Shown one piece after another: positions 34,968 to 41,306 of a stretch of DNA of 41,306 bases. The position numbers were made by a program, and so were the translations under genes. Source of the DNA: an uncultured Anaeromyxobacter sp. (GTDB taxonomy: Bacteria; Myxococcota; Myxococcia; Myxococcales; Anaeromyxobacteraceae); the NCBI GenBank assembly GCA_903855945.1, contig CAIOAK010000125.1, forward strand, positions 1 to 41,306, given 5' to 3'. How positions within the stretch are numbered: the stretch's first letter is position 1; the number at the start of each line of letters is the position of its first letter. The notes beneath the pieces are model-generated. The model searched no databases, was not told the DNA's origin, and saw nothing but the letters and a program-made list of their open reading frames with translations.

Positions 34968-35156
34968 ATGCAGTTCACCGGCGTGAAGGTCTTCTCGGCG
35001 ACGAAGGCCAAGGACCGCGAGGAACTGGGCGAGGCCGTGACCCGCTGGCTCCAGGCCAACTCCGATCTCGACATCGTCGATCGCGTCGTGTCCCAGTCCA
35101 GCGACAACGAGTTCCACTGCCTCACCATCGTCCTCTTCTACCGACAGGCGAAGTAG
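34968..35156 (+). CDS. Small conserved-looking protein of unknown function (62 residues)
   Basis: A 62-residue soluble protein: strand (FTGVKVFSAT), helix (DREELGEAVTRWLQANSDL), then two strands (DIVDRVVSQSSD and FHCLTIVLFYRQ). The layout is like DUF4177-type small proteins, though the sequence differs from the 60-residue gene at 17041-17223. I recall similar unnamed proteins in Geobacter but assign no function. The start is firm: GGGAGGTG lies 8 bases before the ATG. It precedes truD by 30 bp on the same strand. Confidence 0.8.
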   Translation: MQFTGVKVFSATKAKDREELGEAVTRWLQANSDLDIVDRVVSQSSDNEFHCLTIVLFYRQAK

Positions 35157-35186
35157 GGCATCCCCTCCGGGGACGCACCTCCCTCC

Positions 35187-36506
35187 ATGAAGATCAAGCA
35201 GCTCCCCGAGGACTTCTCGGTCACCGAGTCCTGGCGGTTCGACCCCGATCCGCGCGGGGAGTGGTTCGTCTACCTGATGGACAAGCAGAAGCTCTCCACG
35301 TTCGAGGCGGTGGAGCGGCTGCGGGGCGCCTCCGGCGTGGCGGCCGCCGACGTGAGCTACTGCGGCCTGAAGGACAAGCAGGGGCGGACCACCCAGCTCA
35401 TCGCGGTTCGCGGGGTGCAGGTGGAGATGCAGGAGCCCGATCTGCGGCTGAAGCCGCTCGGCCGCACCGCCACTCCCCTCTCCGCCGCCAACACCACCTC
35501 CAACCGCTTCGCCGTGACGGTGCGCGACCTCTCCGAGGAGGACGTGGCGCGCCTCGCCGCCTCGGTGGCCGAGGTGCGGCGCATCGGCGTGGTGGACTAC
35601 TTCGACTCGCAGCGCTTCGGCTCGCTGAAGCACGGCCAGGGATTCCTGGTGAAGGACCTGATGCGCGGCGAGCACGAGCTCGCGCTGAAGAACTTCCTGG
35701 CCCGGCCGAGCGAGCTCGACCGCACGACCGACGCGAAGGTGAAGCAGTTCTGGAAGGAGAACTGGGGCCACTGGGAGCTGCGCAACCCCCACGCGGGCGC
35801 GGAGCGCTACGACCTCGTGGTGCGCTGGCTGCGCAAGCACCCCGAGGACTTCCTGGGCGCCTTCCTGCGCACCGAGCCCCGCTGGCGGGCGCTGCAGGTC
35901 TTCGCCTACCAGAGCTGGCTCTGGAACGAGGGGGTGAAGCAGTACCTCCGGGACGTGGTCGGGGTGGCCCGCCTCGTCTCCATCCGCTACCAGGCCGGCA
36001 CCCTCCTCTTCCCGCGGGAGCTCGACGGGGCGCTGGCGCGCGACCTGCGCGAGAAGACCTTCCCGCTGCTCGCTCCCTCGAGCCGCTTCGACGACCCGCG
36101 CGTGGAGCGGGCCGCGCTCTCGGTGCTGGAGCGGGAGAAGCAGACCCTCGCCGACCTGCGCGTGCCCGGCGCGACCCAGATCCACTTCGATCCGGAGGAG
36201 CGCCCCCTCCTCGTCCAGCCCGGCAAGCTGGTGGTGGGCGAGTCCCGCCAGGACGATCTGAACCGGGGTCGCCAGCGGGTGAACCTGGCCTTCACGCTCC
36301 CGCCCGGCGCCTACGCTACACTGGTGGTGAAGCGGCTCTTCTGGTGGACGCTGCAGCCCGGCGCCCGGCGCACGCCGGAGCGCAAGCCCCTCCCCCCGCC
36401 GCCGCCCCCCCGCCCCGAGCAGGTGGTCGAGGAGCGGCGCCGCACCGGCTTCCTGGCCGCCAAGCGGGCGCGCCGCGCGGCTCGGAAGGTCGGGAAGAAG
36501 CGGTAG
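35187..36506 (+). CDS. truD: tRNA pseudouridine synthase D
   Basis: A 439-residue enzyme that isomerises U13 of tRNAs to pseudouridine. The catalytic Asp is at about residue 63 in YCGLKDKQGRTTQ. The family segments RFAVTVRDL, VVDYFDSQRFGS and ALQVFAYQSWLWNEGVKQYL follow. The TRUD insertion domain is present, and QIHFDPEERPLLV then PPGAYATLVVKRLF close the fold. It ends with an unusual tail: seven prolines, then a Lys/Arg-rich segment (FLAAKRARRAARKVGKKR) likely to bind RNA. The ATG lacks a good ribosome site, so it may depend on the upstream small gene. A weak palindrome copy (CACT-GGT-GGTG) lies at 36319-36329. Confidence 0.93.
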   Translation: MKIKQLPEDFSVTESWRFDPDPRGEWFVYLMDKQKLSTFEAVERLRGASGVAAADVSYCGLKDKQGRTTQLIAVRGVQVEMQEPDLRLKPLGRTATPLSAANTTSNRFAVTVRDLSEEDVARLAASVAEVRRIGVVDYFDSQRFGSLKHGQGFLVKDLMRGEHELALKNFLARPSELDRTTDAKVKQFWKENWGHWELRNPHAGAERYDLVVRWLRKHPEDFLGAFLRTEPRWRALQVFAYQSWLWNEGVKQYLRDVVGVARLVSIRYQAGTLLFPRELDGALARDLREKTFPLLAPSSRFDDPRVERAALSVLEREKQTLADLRVPGATQIHFDPEERPLLVQPGKLVVGESRQDDLNRGRQRVNLAFTLPPGAYATLVVKRLFWWTLQPGARRTPERKPLPPPPPPRPEQVVEERRRTGFLAAKRARRAARKVGKKR

Positions 36507-36521
36507 CCTCGGCGTCCGCTT

Positions 36522-37307
36522 TCAGCGCCGGGGACCCAGGTGCGCCGCGATGGCGTCGGCCAGCGCGACGGCGCTCGCCTCGCCGGGGGTCACCGCCACC
36601 CGCAGGCCGCACTCCCGAACGGCCGCGGCGGTGGTGGGTCCGATGGCCGCGATCGCGCAGCGCTCGAGCAACGCGGCGCGAGCCCCCAGCGCCGCGACCA
36701 CGCTGCGAACCGCCGACGGCGAGGCGAAGGCCACGGCGTCCACCCCTCCGGCCGCGAGGGCATCGCCGAGGAGGGACACCTCCGCGGGAGCGGCCGGGAG
36801 CGTCCTGTAGCAGGGAACGGCCCGGACGAGCGCTCCGGCCGCCGCGAGACCGTCCACGAGTTCCGGGCGCCCTCCCTCCGCCCGGGGAACGAGGACGCGC
36901 CGCCCGCGCGCGTGGGGAGCGAGTGCGGCGGCCAGACCCTCGCCCGTCGCCTGGCCGGGCACGAGATCGGGGGGGCGCAGCCGCTCCGCCAGGCGCCCCG
37001 CGGTGGCCTGACCCACCGCGGCGAGGCGCGTCTCCGGCCCCGGCGGCGGAAGGGAGAGCGCGGCGATCCGGTCGAGGCACATGTCCACGGCCGTGGCGCT
37101 CGCGAAGACGATCCACTCGAACCGCCCGAGCTCGCGCAGGGCCTGATCGAGCTCGCTCCAGGAGGAGGGCGGCGCCACCGAGATGGCCGGCGCCGGGATG
37201 ACCTCGGCGCCGAGCTCCCGCAGGCGTGCCGCGAGCGGGTCGTCCCCGCCCTTTCCCCGGGTCACCGCCACGCGGCGGCCGTCGAGCCTGGGGGGCCTCT
37301 CGCTCAC
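36522..37307 (-). CDS. hemD: Uroporphyrinogen-III synthase
   Basis: A 261-residue cytoplasmic enzyme closing hydroxymethylbilane to uroporphyrinogen III. The two-lobed HemD pattern is visible: RRVAVTRGKGGDDPLAARLR (about 11), FEWIVFASATAVDMCLDRI (about 63) and LAAVGQATAGRLAERL. VLVPRAEGGRPELVDGL, VDAVAFASPSAVRSV and IAAIGPTTAAAVRECGL follow. The family is poorly conserved, but these phrases and the position after hemC are convincing. The GTG start overlaps the hemC stop (GTGA). It converges with truD, 15 bp apart. Confidence 0.93.
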   Translation of the reverse strand: MSERPPRLDGRRVAVTRGKGGDDPLAARLRELGAEVIPAPAISVAPPSSWSELDQALRELGRFEWIVFASATAVDMCLDRIAALSLPPPGPETRLAAVGQATAGRLAERLRPPDLVPGQATGEGLAAALAPHARGRRVLVPRAEGGRPELVDGLAAAGALVRAVPCYRTLPAAPAEVSLLGDALAAGGVDAVAFASPSAVRSVVAALGARAALLERCAIAAIGPTTAAAVRECGLRVAVTPGEASAVALADAIAAHLGPRR

Positions 37308-38242
37308 CGCTTCGGCGCCGCGAGGCCGGGGCCCTTCTCGATGCTGGCCAGGATCTCCCCCGCGCCGCGCGCGAAGAGCTCGTCGGCGAGCGCCTCTCCC
37401 ACCTGGGCCGCCTCACCCACCGGGCCGGTCCGCTCGCCCCGGATGATGACCGTTCCATCGAGGTTGGCGACGAGCCCACGCAGCCTCACCTCCGCACCTC
37501 GCACCTCGGCGTGGCCGGCGATGGGAACCTGGCAGCCGCCCTGGAGCCGGCGCAGGAAGCCGCGTTCGGCCTCGACCTGGATCCGGGTCTCCCGGTCCTC
37601 GAGCGGCGCGAGCCGGCGCAGGGTCTCGGCGTCGTCCTGCCGCGCCTCGATGGCGAGGGCTCCCTGGGCCACCGCCGGGAGCATCTCCTCGGTGGAGAAG
37701 ACCTGCACGACCCGGTCGGTGAGGCCGAGCCGCTTCAGCCCCGCGTAGGCCAGGACGACCGCGTCGAACCCCTCGTCGATCTTGCGCAGCCGGGTGGCCA
37801 CGTTCCCGCGGATGGTCTCGATGCGGAGGTCGGGGCGGATGGCGTGGAGCTGGGCCGATCGGCGCAGGCTCGCGGTGCCCACCCGGGCTCCGGCGGGCAA
37901 CTCGGAGAGCTTCCGACCCGCGGAGCAGAGGGCGTCCCGCGGATCCTCGCGGACCGGCACCGCGGCGATCACGAGGCCGGGCGGCTCGACCGCGGGCAGG
38001 TCCTTCATGGAGTGGACGGCGACCTGGGCGTCGCCGCGAAGGAGCGCGTCCTCGATCTCCTTCACGAAGAGCCCCTTGCCGCCGACCTCGGCGAGCGGGA
38101 CGTCCAGGATCCGGTCGCCCCGGGTCATGAGCTCGAGGAGCTGCACCTCGAGTCCGGGCTCCCGGGCGACGAGGAGGTCCGACACGTGGTTCGCCTGCCA
38201 CTTGGCGAGGGCGCTGCGGCGGGTGGCGATCCGGAGGGTCAT
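37304..38242 (-). CDS. hemC: Porphobilinogen deaminase (hydroxymethylbilane synthase)
   Basis: A 312-residue enzyme polymerising four porphobilinogens. It has [18 protein letters not shown] at the start and [15 protein letters not shown]. The catalytic Asp is at about 81 in HSMKDLP, and [11 protein letters not shown] follows. The dipyrromethane cofactor Cys is at about 237 in [13 protein letters not shown]. The ATG overlaps the hemA stop (ATGA), and its own stop overlaps hemD. Confidence 0.97.
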   Translation of the reverse strand: MTLRIATRRSALAKWQANHVSDLLVAREPGLEVQLLELMTRGDRILDVPLAEVGGKGLFVKEIEDALLRGDAQVAVHSMKDLPAVEPPGLVIAAVPVREDPRDALCSAGRKLSELPAGARVGTASLRRSAQLHAIRPDLRIETIRGNVATRLRKIDEGFDAVVLAYAGLKRLGLTDRVVQVFSTEEMLPAVAQGALAIEARQDDAETLRRLAPLEDRETRIQVEAERGFLRRLQGGCQVPIAGHAEVRGAEVRLRGLVANLDGTVIIRGERTGPVGEAAQVGEALADELFARGAGEILASIEKGPGLAAPKR

Positions 38243-39564
38243 CGCAAAGGCTCCGTCGGTGCGGCGGCGTCGGCCGGGCTCGTGGGTGGGGTGCGCGGGC
38301 GCGGGGGCTCCTGCCCCTCCACGCCGAACAGCGCGGCGGCGGCTCCCGGGAGGTCGCTGTCGCCCGAGGCGGCCGCCTCCTTCAGGCGGGCGGTGGGGCC
38401 GTGGAGCAGCTTGTTCACGATGGCCTGGGCCATGGCCTCGACGCTCCGCCGCCCCTTCTCGTCGAGCTTCTCCCCCAGGTGCGCGAGCGTGCGCTCGGCC
38501 TCGGTGCGGGCGATCTGCTCGGCCTTGCGGCGCAGCTCGGCGAGAACCGGGAGTGCGGCGCGCGCCTCCCGCTCCCGGGCGAAGGCCATGACCTCCGCCT
38601 CGACGATCGCCTCGGCACGGATGGCCTCCTCGGCCCGTGCGGCGTGGGTCTGGTGGACCACCTTCTGCAGGTCGTCGATGTCGTAGGCGTAGACGTTGTC
38701 CATCTGCCCGCAGGCCGGGTCCACGTTGCGGGGCACCGCCAGATCGATGAAGCAGATGGAGCGACCGCGCCGGGCCTTCATCACCTGCCCGGCCAGCTCC
38801 CGGGTGATCACGTAGGTGGGGGCGCCGGTGGAGACGATGACCACGTCGGCGACCGCGAGCAGGCTCGTGAGCCCCTCCCAGGGCTCGGCCGTGGCCCCGA
38901 TGTCCCTGGCCAGGGAGCGGGCCCGCTCCGGGGAGCGGTTCGTCACCAGGATGCGGTCGGCGCCCAGGTCGCGCAGCGCCTTGGCCGAGAGCGCCCCCAT
39001 CTTGCCGGCGCCCACGAGGAGCACGGAGCGCCCCTTCAGATCGCCGAAGATCTTCTCCACCAGCTCCACGGCCACCTGGCTCACGCTGCCGGCGCCGCGC
39101 GCGATCTCGGTCTCGTTGCGCACCCGCTTGGCGGTGGCGAAGGCCTTGTTGCAGAGGCGCGACACGAAGGTGCCGGCCGTCTGGACCGACGCGGCGAGGC
39201 CGTAGGCCTCCTTCACCTGCCCCAGGATCTGCGGCTCTCCCACCACCATGGAGTCGAGGCTGGCGGCGACGCGGAAGAGGTGGCGGACCGCCTCCGGCCC
39301 GCTGTGGGCGTAGAGGTGCCCCTCGGCCTCGATGGTGCGGGACAGGAAGAAGTGGCGCGCCTCGTCGAGCGACTCGCCGTAGACGTAGCACTCCACCCGG
39401 TTGCAGGTGGAGACCACCATCGCCTCCCCGACGCCGGAGCGCGCGACCAGGGAGGAGAGCGCGGCCTTGAGGTCGTCGGTCGTGAGCGCGACCTTCTCCC
39501 GCACCGCCACCGGGGCGCTCTTGTGGGAGAGCCCGACGAGGTGGAGATCGCGTCCTCCCTTCAC
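38239..39564 (-). CDS. hemA: Glutamyl-tRNA reductase
   Basis: A 441-residue NADPH enzyme that reduces glutamyl-tRNA to glutamate-1-semialdehyde and commits carbon to haem. The catalytic Cys is at about 54 in [11 protein letters not shown]. The NADP-binding domain has [20 protein letters not shown] (about 185). The dimerisation helix covers about 320-410, including [15 protein letters not shown]. The last ~50 residues are a Pro/Ala-rich extension. The GTG start overlaps the ccsA/hemX stop (GTGA). This is the C5 route, so no ALA synthase is expected. Confidence 0.97.
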   Translation of the reverse strand: MKGGRDLHLVGLSHKSAPVAVREKVALTTDDLKAALSSLVARSGVGEAMVVSTCNRVECYVYGESLDEARHFFLSRTIEAEGHLYAHSGPEAVRHLFRVAASLDSMVVGEPQILGQVKEAYGLAASVQTAGTFVSRLCNKAFATAKRVRNETEIARGAGSVSQVAVELVEKIFGDLKGRSVLLVGAGKMGALSAKALRDLGADRILVTNRSPERARSLARDIGATAEPWEGLTSLLAVADVVIVSTGAPTYVITRELAGQVMKARRGRSICFIDLAVPRNVDPACGQMDNVYAYDIDDLQKVVHQTHAARAEEAIRAEAIVEAEVMAFAREREARAALPVLAELRRKAEQIARTEAERTLAHLGEKLDEKGRRSVEAMAQAIVNKLLHGPTARLKEAAASGDSDLPGAAAALFGVEGQEPPRPRTPPTSPADAAAPTEPLR

Positions 39565-40403
39565 TTGCGCGTGCCCGAGAAGTCGCCGGCGTGCCGGGTC
39601 ACGCCGGGAAGGAAGTTGAGGGTGGCGATCGACCCGACCACGAGGACGAAGGCTCCGATGGTCAGCATGGCGAAGCGGCGCCCGTGCCAGCCGGTGTGAC
39701 GGAGCTGGACCATGGTCCCGTAGATCATCCAGATGACGAGCGAGCTCACCTGCTGGGGGTCCCACTGCCAGGCGCTCTTCCAGACCACCTTGGCCATGCC
39801 CGAGCCGCTCAGGAGCGCGATCGTGTAGACCACGAAGCCCAGCCGGACGAGCCGCTGGTTCAGGAGATCGAGGGTGTGGAGGGAGGGCAGCCGCAGGAAG
39901 AGCGCCCCGAACCGCTTCCCCTTCACCTCCCGCTCCTGGAGCAGGTACATCACCGCCACCAGGGAGGCGATGGCGAAGAGCGCGACCCCGAGCAGCGCCG
40001 TCACCACGTGGATGGTGAGCATCGGGCGACGGACCGCCTCGGGCAGCACCTCCGGGAAGTCGGGCTTCACGAGGAAGAGCGTGGGCAGGAGCACCACCAG
40101 GATGAGCGGCGCGACGAAGGCGCCGATGGCCGGGACCCGGTAGAGCCGCTGCAGGATGAGGAGCGCCCCGGCGGCGAGCCAGGTCATGAAGACGAGGCCG
40201 CCCCGCAGTCCGAAGAACTCGGCCCCGCCGTACTCCTTGCAGCCGAGCCCGATGGCCGCCGCGTGGACCAGGAACGCCGCGGCGAGCAGCCACTGCCCCA
40301 CCGTCGCGAGCGCCGTGTGACGGGGGCGGGCGAAGAAGAGGACGTAGGCTGTGGCCGTCCCTGCGTAGAAGAGGGCGGCGAATCGGAGCACTTGGAGGCT
40401 CAT
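39561..40403 (-). CDS. Cytochrome c assembly membrane protein (CcsA/HemX family)
   Basis: A 280-residue inner-membrane protein with about eight helices (for example [17 protein letters not shown] at 8 and [20 protein letters not shown] at 130). The Trp-rich haem signature [20 protein letters not shown] lies near 208. That is the CcsA/CcmC/HemX family, which handles haem for cytochrome c or modulates HemA levels. Next to hemA the name HemX is usual, but the function cannot be separated from CcsA by sequence alone. It leads the ccsA/hemX-hemA-hemC-hemD chain and overlaps hemA by GTGA. The ribosome site before the ATG is weak. Confidence 0.9.
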   Translation of the reverse strand: MSLQVLRFAALFYAGTATAYVLFFARPRHTALATVGQWLLAAAFLVHAAAIGLGCKEYGGAEFFGLRGGLVFMTWLAAGALLILQRLYRVPAIGAFVAPLILVVLLPTLFLVKPDFPEVLPEAVRRPMLTIHVVTALLGVALFAIASLVAVMYLLQEREVKGKRFGALFLRLPSLHTLDLLNQRLVRLGFVVYTIALLSGSGMAKVVWKSAWQWDPQQVSSLVIWMIYGTMVQLRHTGWHGRRFAMLTIGAFVLVVGSIATLNFLPGVTRHAGDFSGTRK

Positions 40404-40451
40404 CGGGGGTCTCGTTCGGGACGCCGGATCCGGCGGACGGTGATGCGGCCG

Positions 40452-40856
40452 TCAGGAAAGATTGTCAAGGAGGAACCGGGCGAGGGCCTCGGCCTCGTTC
40501 CGACGCTCCTCCAGTTGGGGGGGGAGCACCCGGCGCACTTCCTGGACGGCCGGGACAGGACCCGGGTTGCTCGGGAGGGACGGTGCGGCCGGGGGAGAAC
40601 CTGCGAGGTATCCCGCCTCCACGTCGTAGCTGGCCGCGCCCACCACCACCGACGCACCCCGGGGCTCACCGCCGAGATCGCGGACCTGCGCGAGGCTCAC
40701 CGCCCGGCCGAGCAAACCCAGCGCATCGACGCCCGCGACGATGCGGAGGAACCGCACCGCGGGGACGAGCCCCTGCCGGAGGACCGCTCCCCGATCGGGG
40801 ATGCGGGTCCGGGGGACGAAGGCGACGGGCGCGACGGCGGGGAGATCGCTTTTCAT
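40452..40856 (-). CDS. Hypothetical protein (134 residues)
   Basis: A 134-residue soluble protein I do not recognise. The N half has alternating hydrophobic and basic segments ([49 protein letters not shown]). A Pro/Ser linker follows, then a charged amphipathic C-terminal helix ([19 protein letters not shown]). It stands 48 bp upstream of the ccsA/hemX gene on the same strand, so it may be the first gene of the haem operon. The gap carries a 14-bp perfect palindrome around GGATCC (40422-40435). It diverges from trxA. The ATG is chosen from position; the frame is open far upstream through trxA. Coding status is likely but not certain. Confidence 0.58.
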   Translation of the reverse strand: MKSDLPAVAPVAFVPRTRIPDRGAVLRQGLVPAVRFLRIVAGVDALGLLGRAVSLAQVRDLGGEPRGASVVVGAASYDVEAGYLAGSPPAAPSLPSNPGPVPAVQEVRRVLPPQLEERRNEAEALARFLLDNLS

Positions 40857-40947
40857 TCCGGGATGTTGCGTGGAACAGTGGGCGAGGAACGTAGCATGTC
40901 CTCCAACCCGCTTGCCAGCGATCGGCGGGAAGGTTAGGACAGCGCCC

Positions 40948-41277
40948 ATGGCATCGAACGACGTCGTGAACCTCGAGGACGGCACCTTCGACAACGAAGT
41001 GCTGAAGAGTGAGATCCCGGTCCTGGTGGACTTCTGGGCCGTCTGGTGCGGGCCCTGCAAGGCCATCGCGCCGGTGGTGGAGCAGATCGCCACCGACTTC
41101 AAGGGCAAGGTGAAGGTCGCCAAGATGGACATCGACAAGCACCAGGCCGTGGCCCAGCGCTACAACATCCGGTCGATCCCGACGCTGCTCGTCTTCAAGG
41201 GCGGGAAGGTGATCGACACGGTGATCGGGGCGGACCCCACGAGGATCAAGGAGAGTGTGAAAAAAGCAGCGGTCTGA
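40948..41277 (+). CDS. trxA: Thioredoxin
   Basis: A 109-residue cytoplasmic thioredoxin. The active site is FWAVWCGPCKAIAP (Cys34 and Cys37) after VLVDF. VAKMDIDKHQAVAQRYNIRS leads to the cis-Pro in SIPTLLVFKGG. Length and motifs are those of a classic reducing thioredoxin. The ATG has AGGA 9 bases upstream. It diverges from the 134-residue gene across 91 bp. Its last codons include GTG AAA AAA GCA, unusually A-rich, because they also form the tail of a hairpin on the other strand. Confidence 0.97.
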   Translation: MASNDVVNLEDGTFDNEVLKSEIPVLVDFWAVWCGPCKAIAPVVEQIATDFKGKVKVAKMDIDKHQAVAQRYNIRSIPTLLVFKGGKVIDTVIGADPTRIKESVKKAAV

Positions 41278-41293
41278 ACGAAGTTCAGACCGC
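41269..41293 (-). terminator. Rho-independent terminator for a minus-strand gene beyond the window, embedded in the trxA 3' end
   Basis: GCGGTCTGAAC (41269-41279) and GTTCAGACCGC (41283-41293) form a perfect 11-bp stem with a three-base loop. Read on the minus strand the stem is followed by TGCTTTTTT, a proper U-tract that lies in the last codons of trxA. On the plus strand no T run follows. It should therefore mainly stop transcription entering from the right, although the hairpin may also stabilise the trxA mRNA end. Confidence 0.8.
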
Positions 41294-41306
41294 AAGAGCG
41301 GGATCA

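Noticed and set aside
40422-40435. 14-bp perfect palindrome CGCCGGATCCGGCG as an operator or terminator
   Set aside because: It has no loop or U-tract and consists of dinucleotides common in this genome. One occurrence gives no support for a function.

Overview
The window is one contiguous piece of a very GC-rich (roughly 70% or more) bacterial chromosome. It is densely packed with single-copy housekeeping genes. Gene content points to Myxococcota, most likely something close to Anaeromyxobacter. Pointers are a PurS-PurS-PurL fusion of the Geobacter/Anaeromyxobacter type, a myxobacterial-style Ser/Thr kinase with a PEGA domain, a MerR regulator coupled to a sigma-region-4 protein, and leucine-catabolism genes behind an AraC regulator. 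This assignment is inference from gene content, not from a marker tree. No CRISPR array, intact insertion sequence, prophage or rRNA operon is visible.

Layout. 1-1249 (minus): a lipoprotein and the 5' part of purL. 1376-4099 (plus): a secreted M16 zinc protease. It converges with and overlaps a membrane-anchored pseudo-trypsin (3975-5597, minus). 5650-6780: an ECHDC3-type enoyl-CoA hydratase between two gene relics (an acyl-CoA synthetase tail and an outer-membrane barrel). 6784-12739: an AraC regulator divergent from ivd-mccB-mccA, the first steps of leucine catabolism. 12753-14417 (minus): an M30-type metalloprotease lipoprotein of less biased base composition. 14547-17041 (minus): RDD membrane protein, a 35-residue Lys/Arg-rich microprotein, an RsmB-like rRNA methyltransferase, an 89-residue coiled-coil protein, tRNA-Ala(GGC) and a terminator. 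17041-25848 (minus): a long probable operon purH-purD-purE-lptF-lptG-tsaC-DUF1015-hemB-DUF4177. 25955-29695 (minus): metalloenzyme, Ser/Thr kinase, MerR and sigma-like protein. 29787-34116 (plus): a two-subunit FAD/[2Fe-2S] amine or imino-acid dehydrogenase, proC and a lipoprotein, converging on a PHP phosphoesterase. 34968-36506 (plus): a 62-residue protein and truD. 36522-40856 (minus): the haem cluster ccsA/hemX-hemA-hemC-hemD behind a small unknown gene. 40948-41277 (plus): trxA, ending in a hairpin that looks like a terminator for the opposite strand.

How the genes work together: HemA, HemC and HemD plus HemB cover glutamyl-tRNA to uroporphyrinogen III. PurL, PurD, PurE and PurH supply four purine steps. 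LptF and LptG are the inner-membrane lipopolysaccharide exporter. Genes are tightly joined, with at least eight GTGA and two ATGA stop/start overlaps.

The most unusual signal is not a gene. It is a short, comparatively AT-rich palindrome (TTCACTnnnAGTGAA and relatives) that recurs every 3-7 kb inside unrelated coding sequences and forces runs of otherwise avoided codons. Next in interest are the BFD-domain relocation in the oxidoreductase, the translation-themed operon with its microprotein, and the repeat-bearing promoter of the MerR/sigma-like pair.
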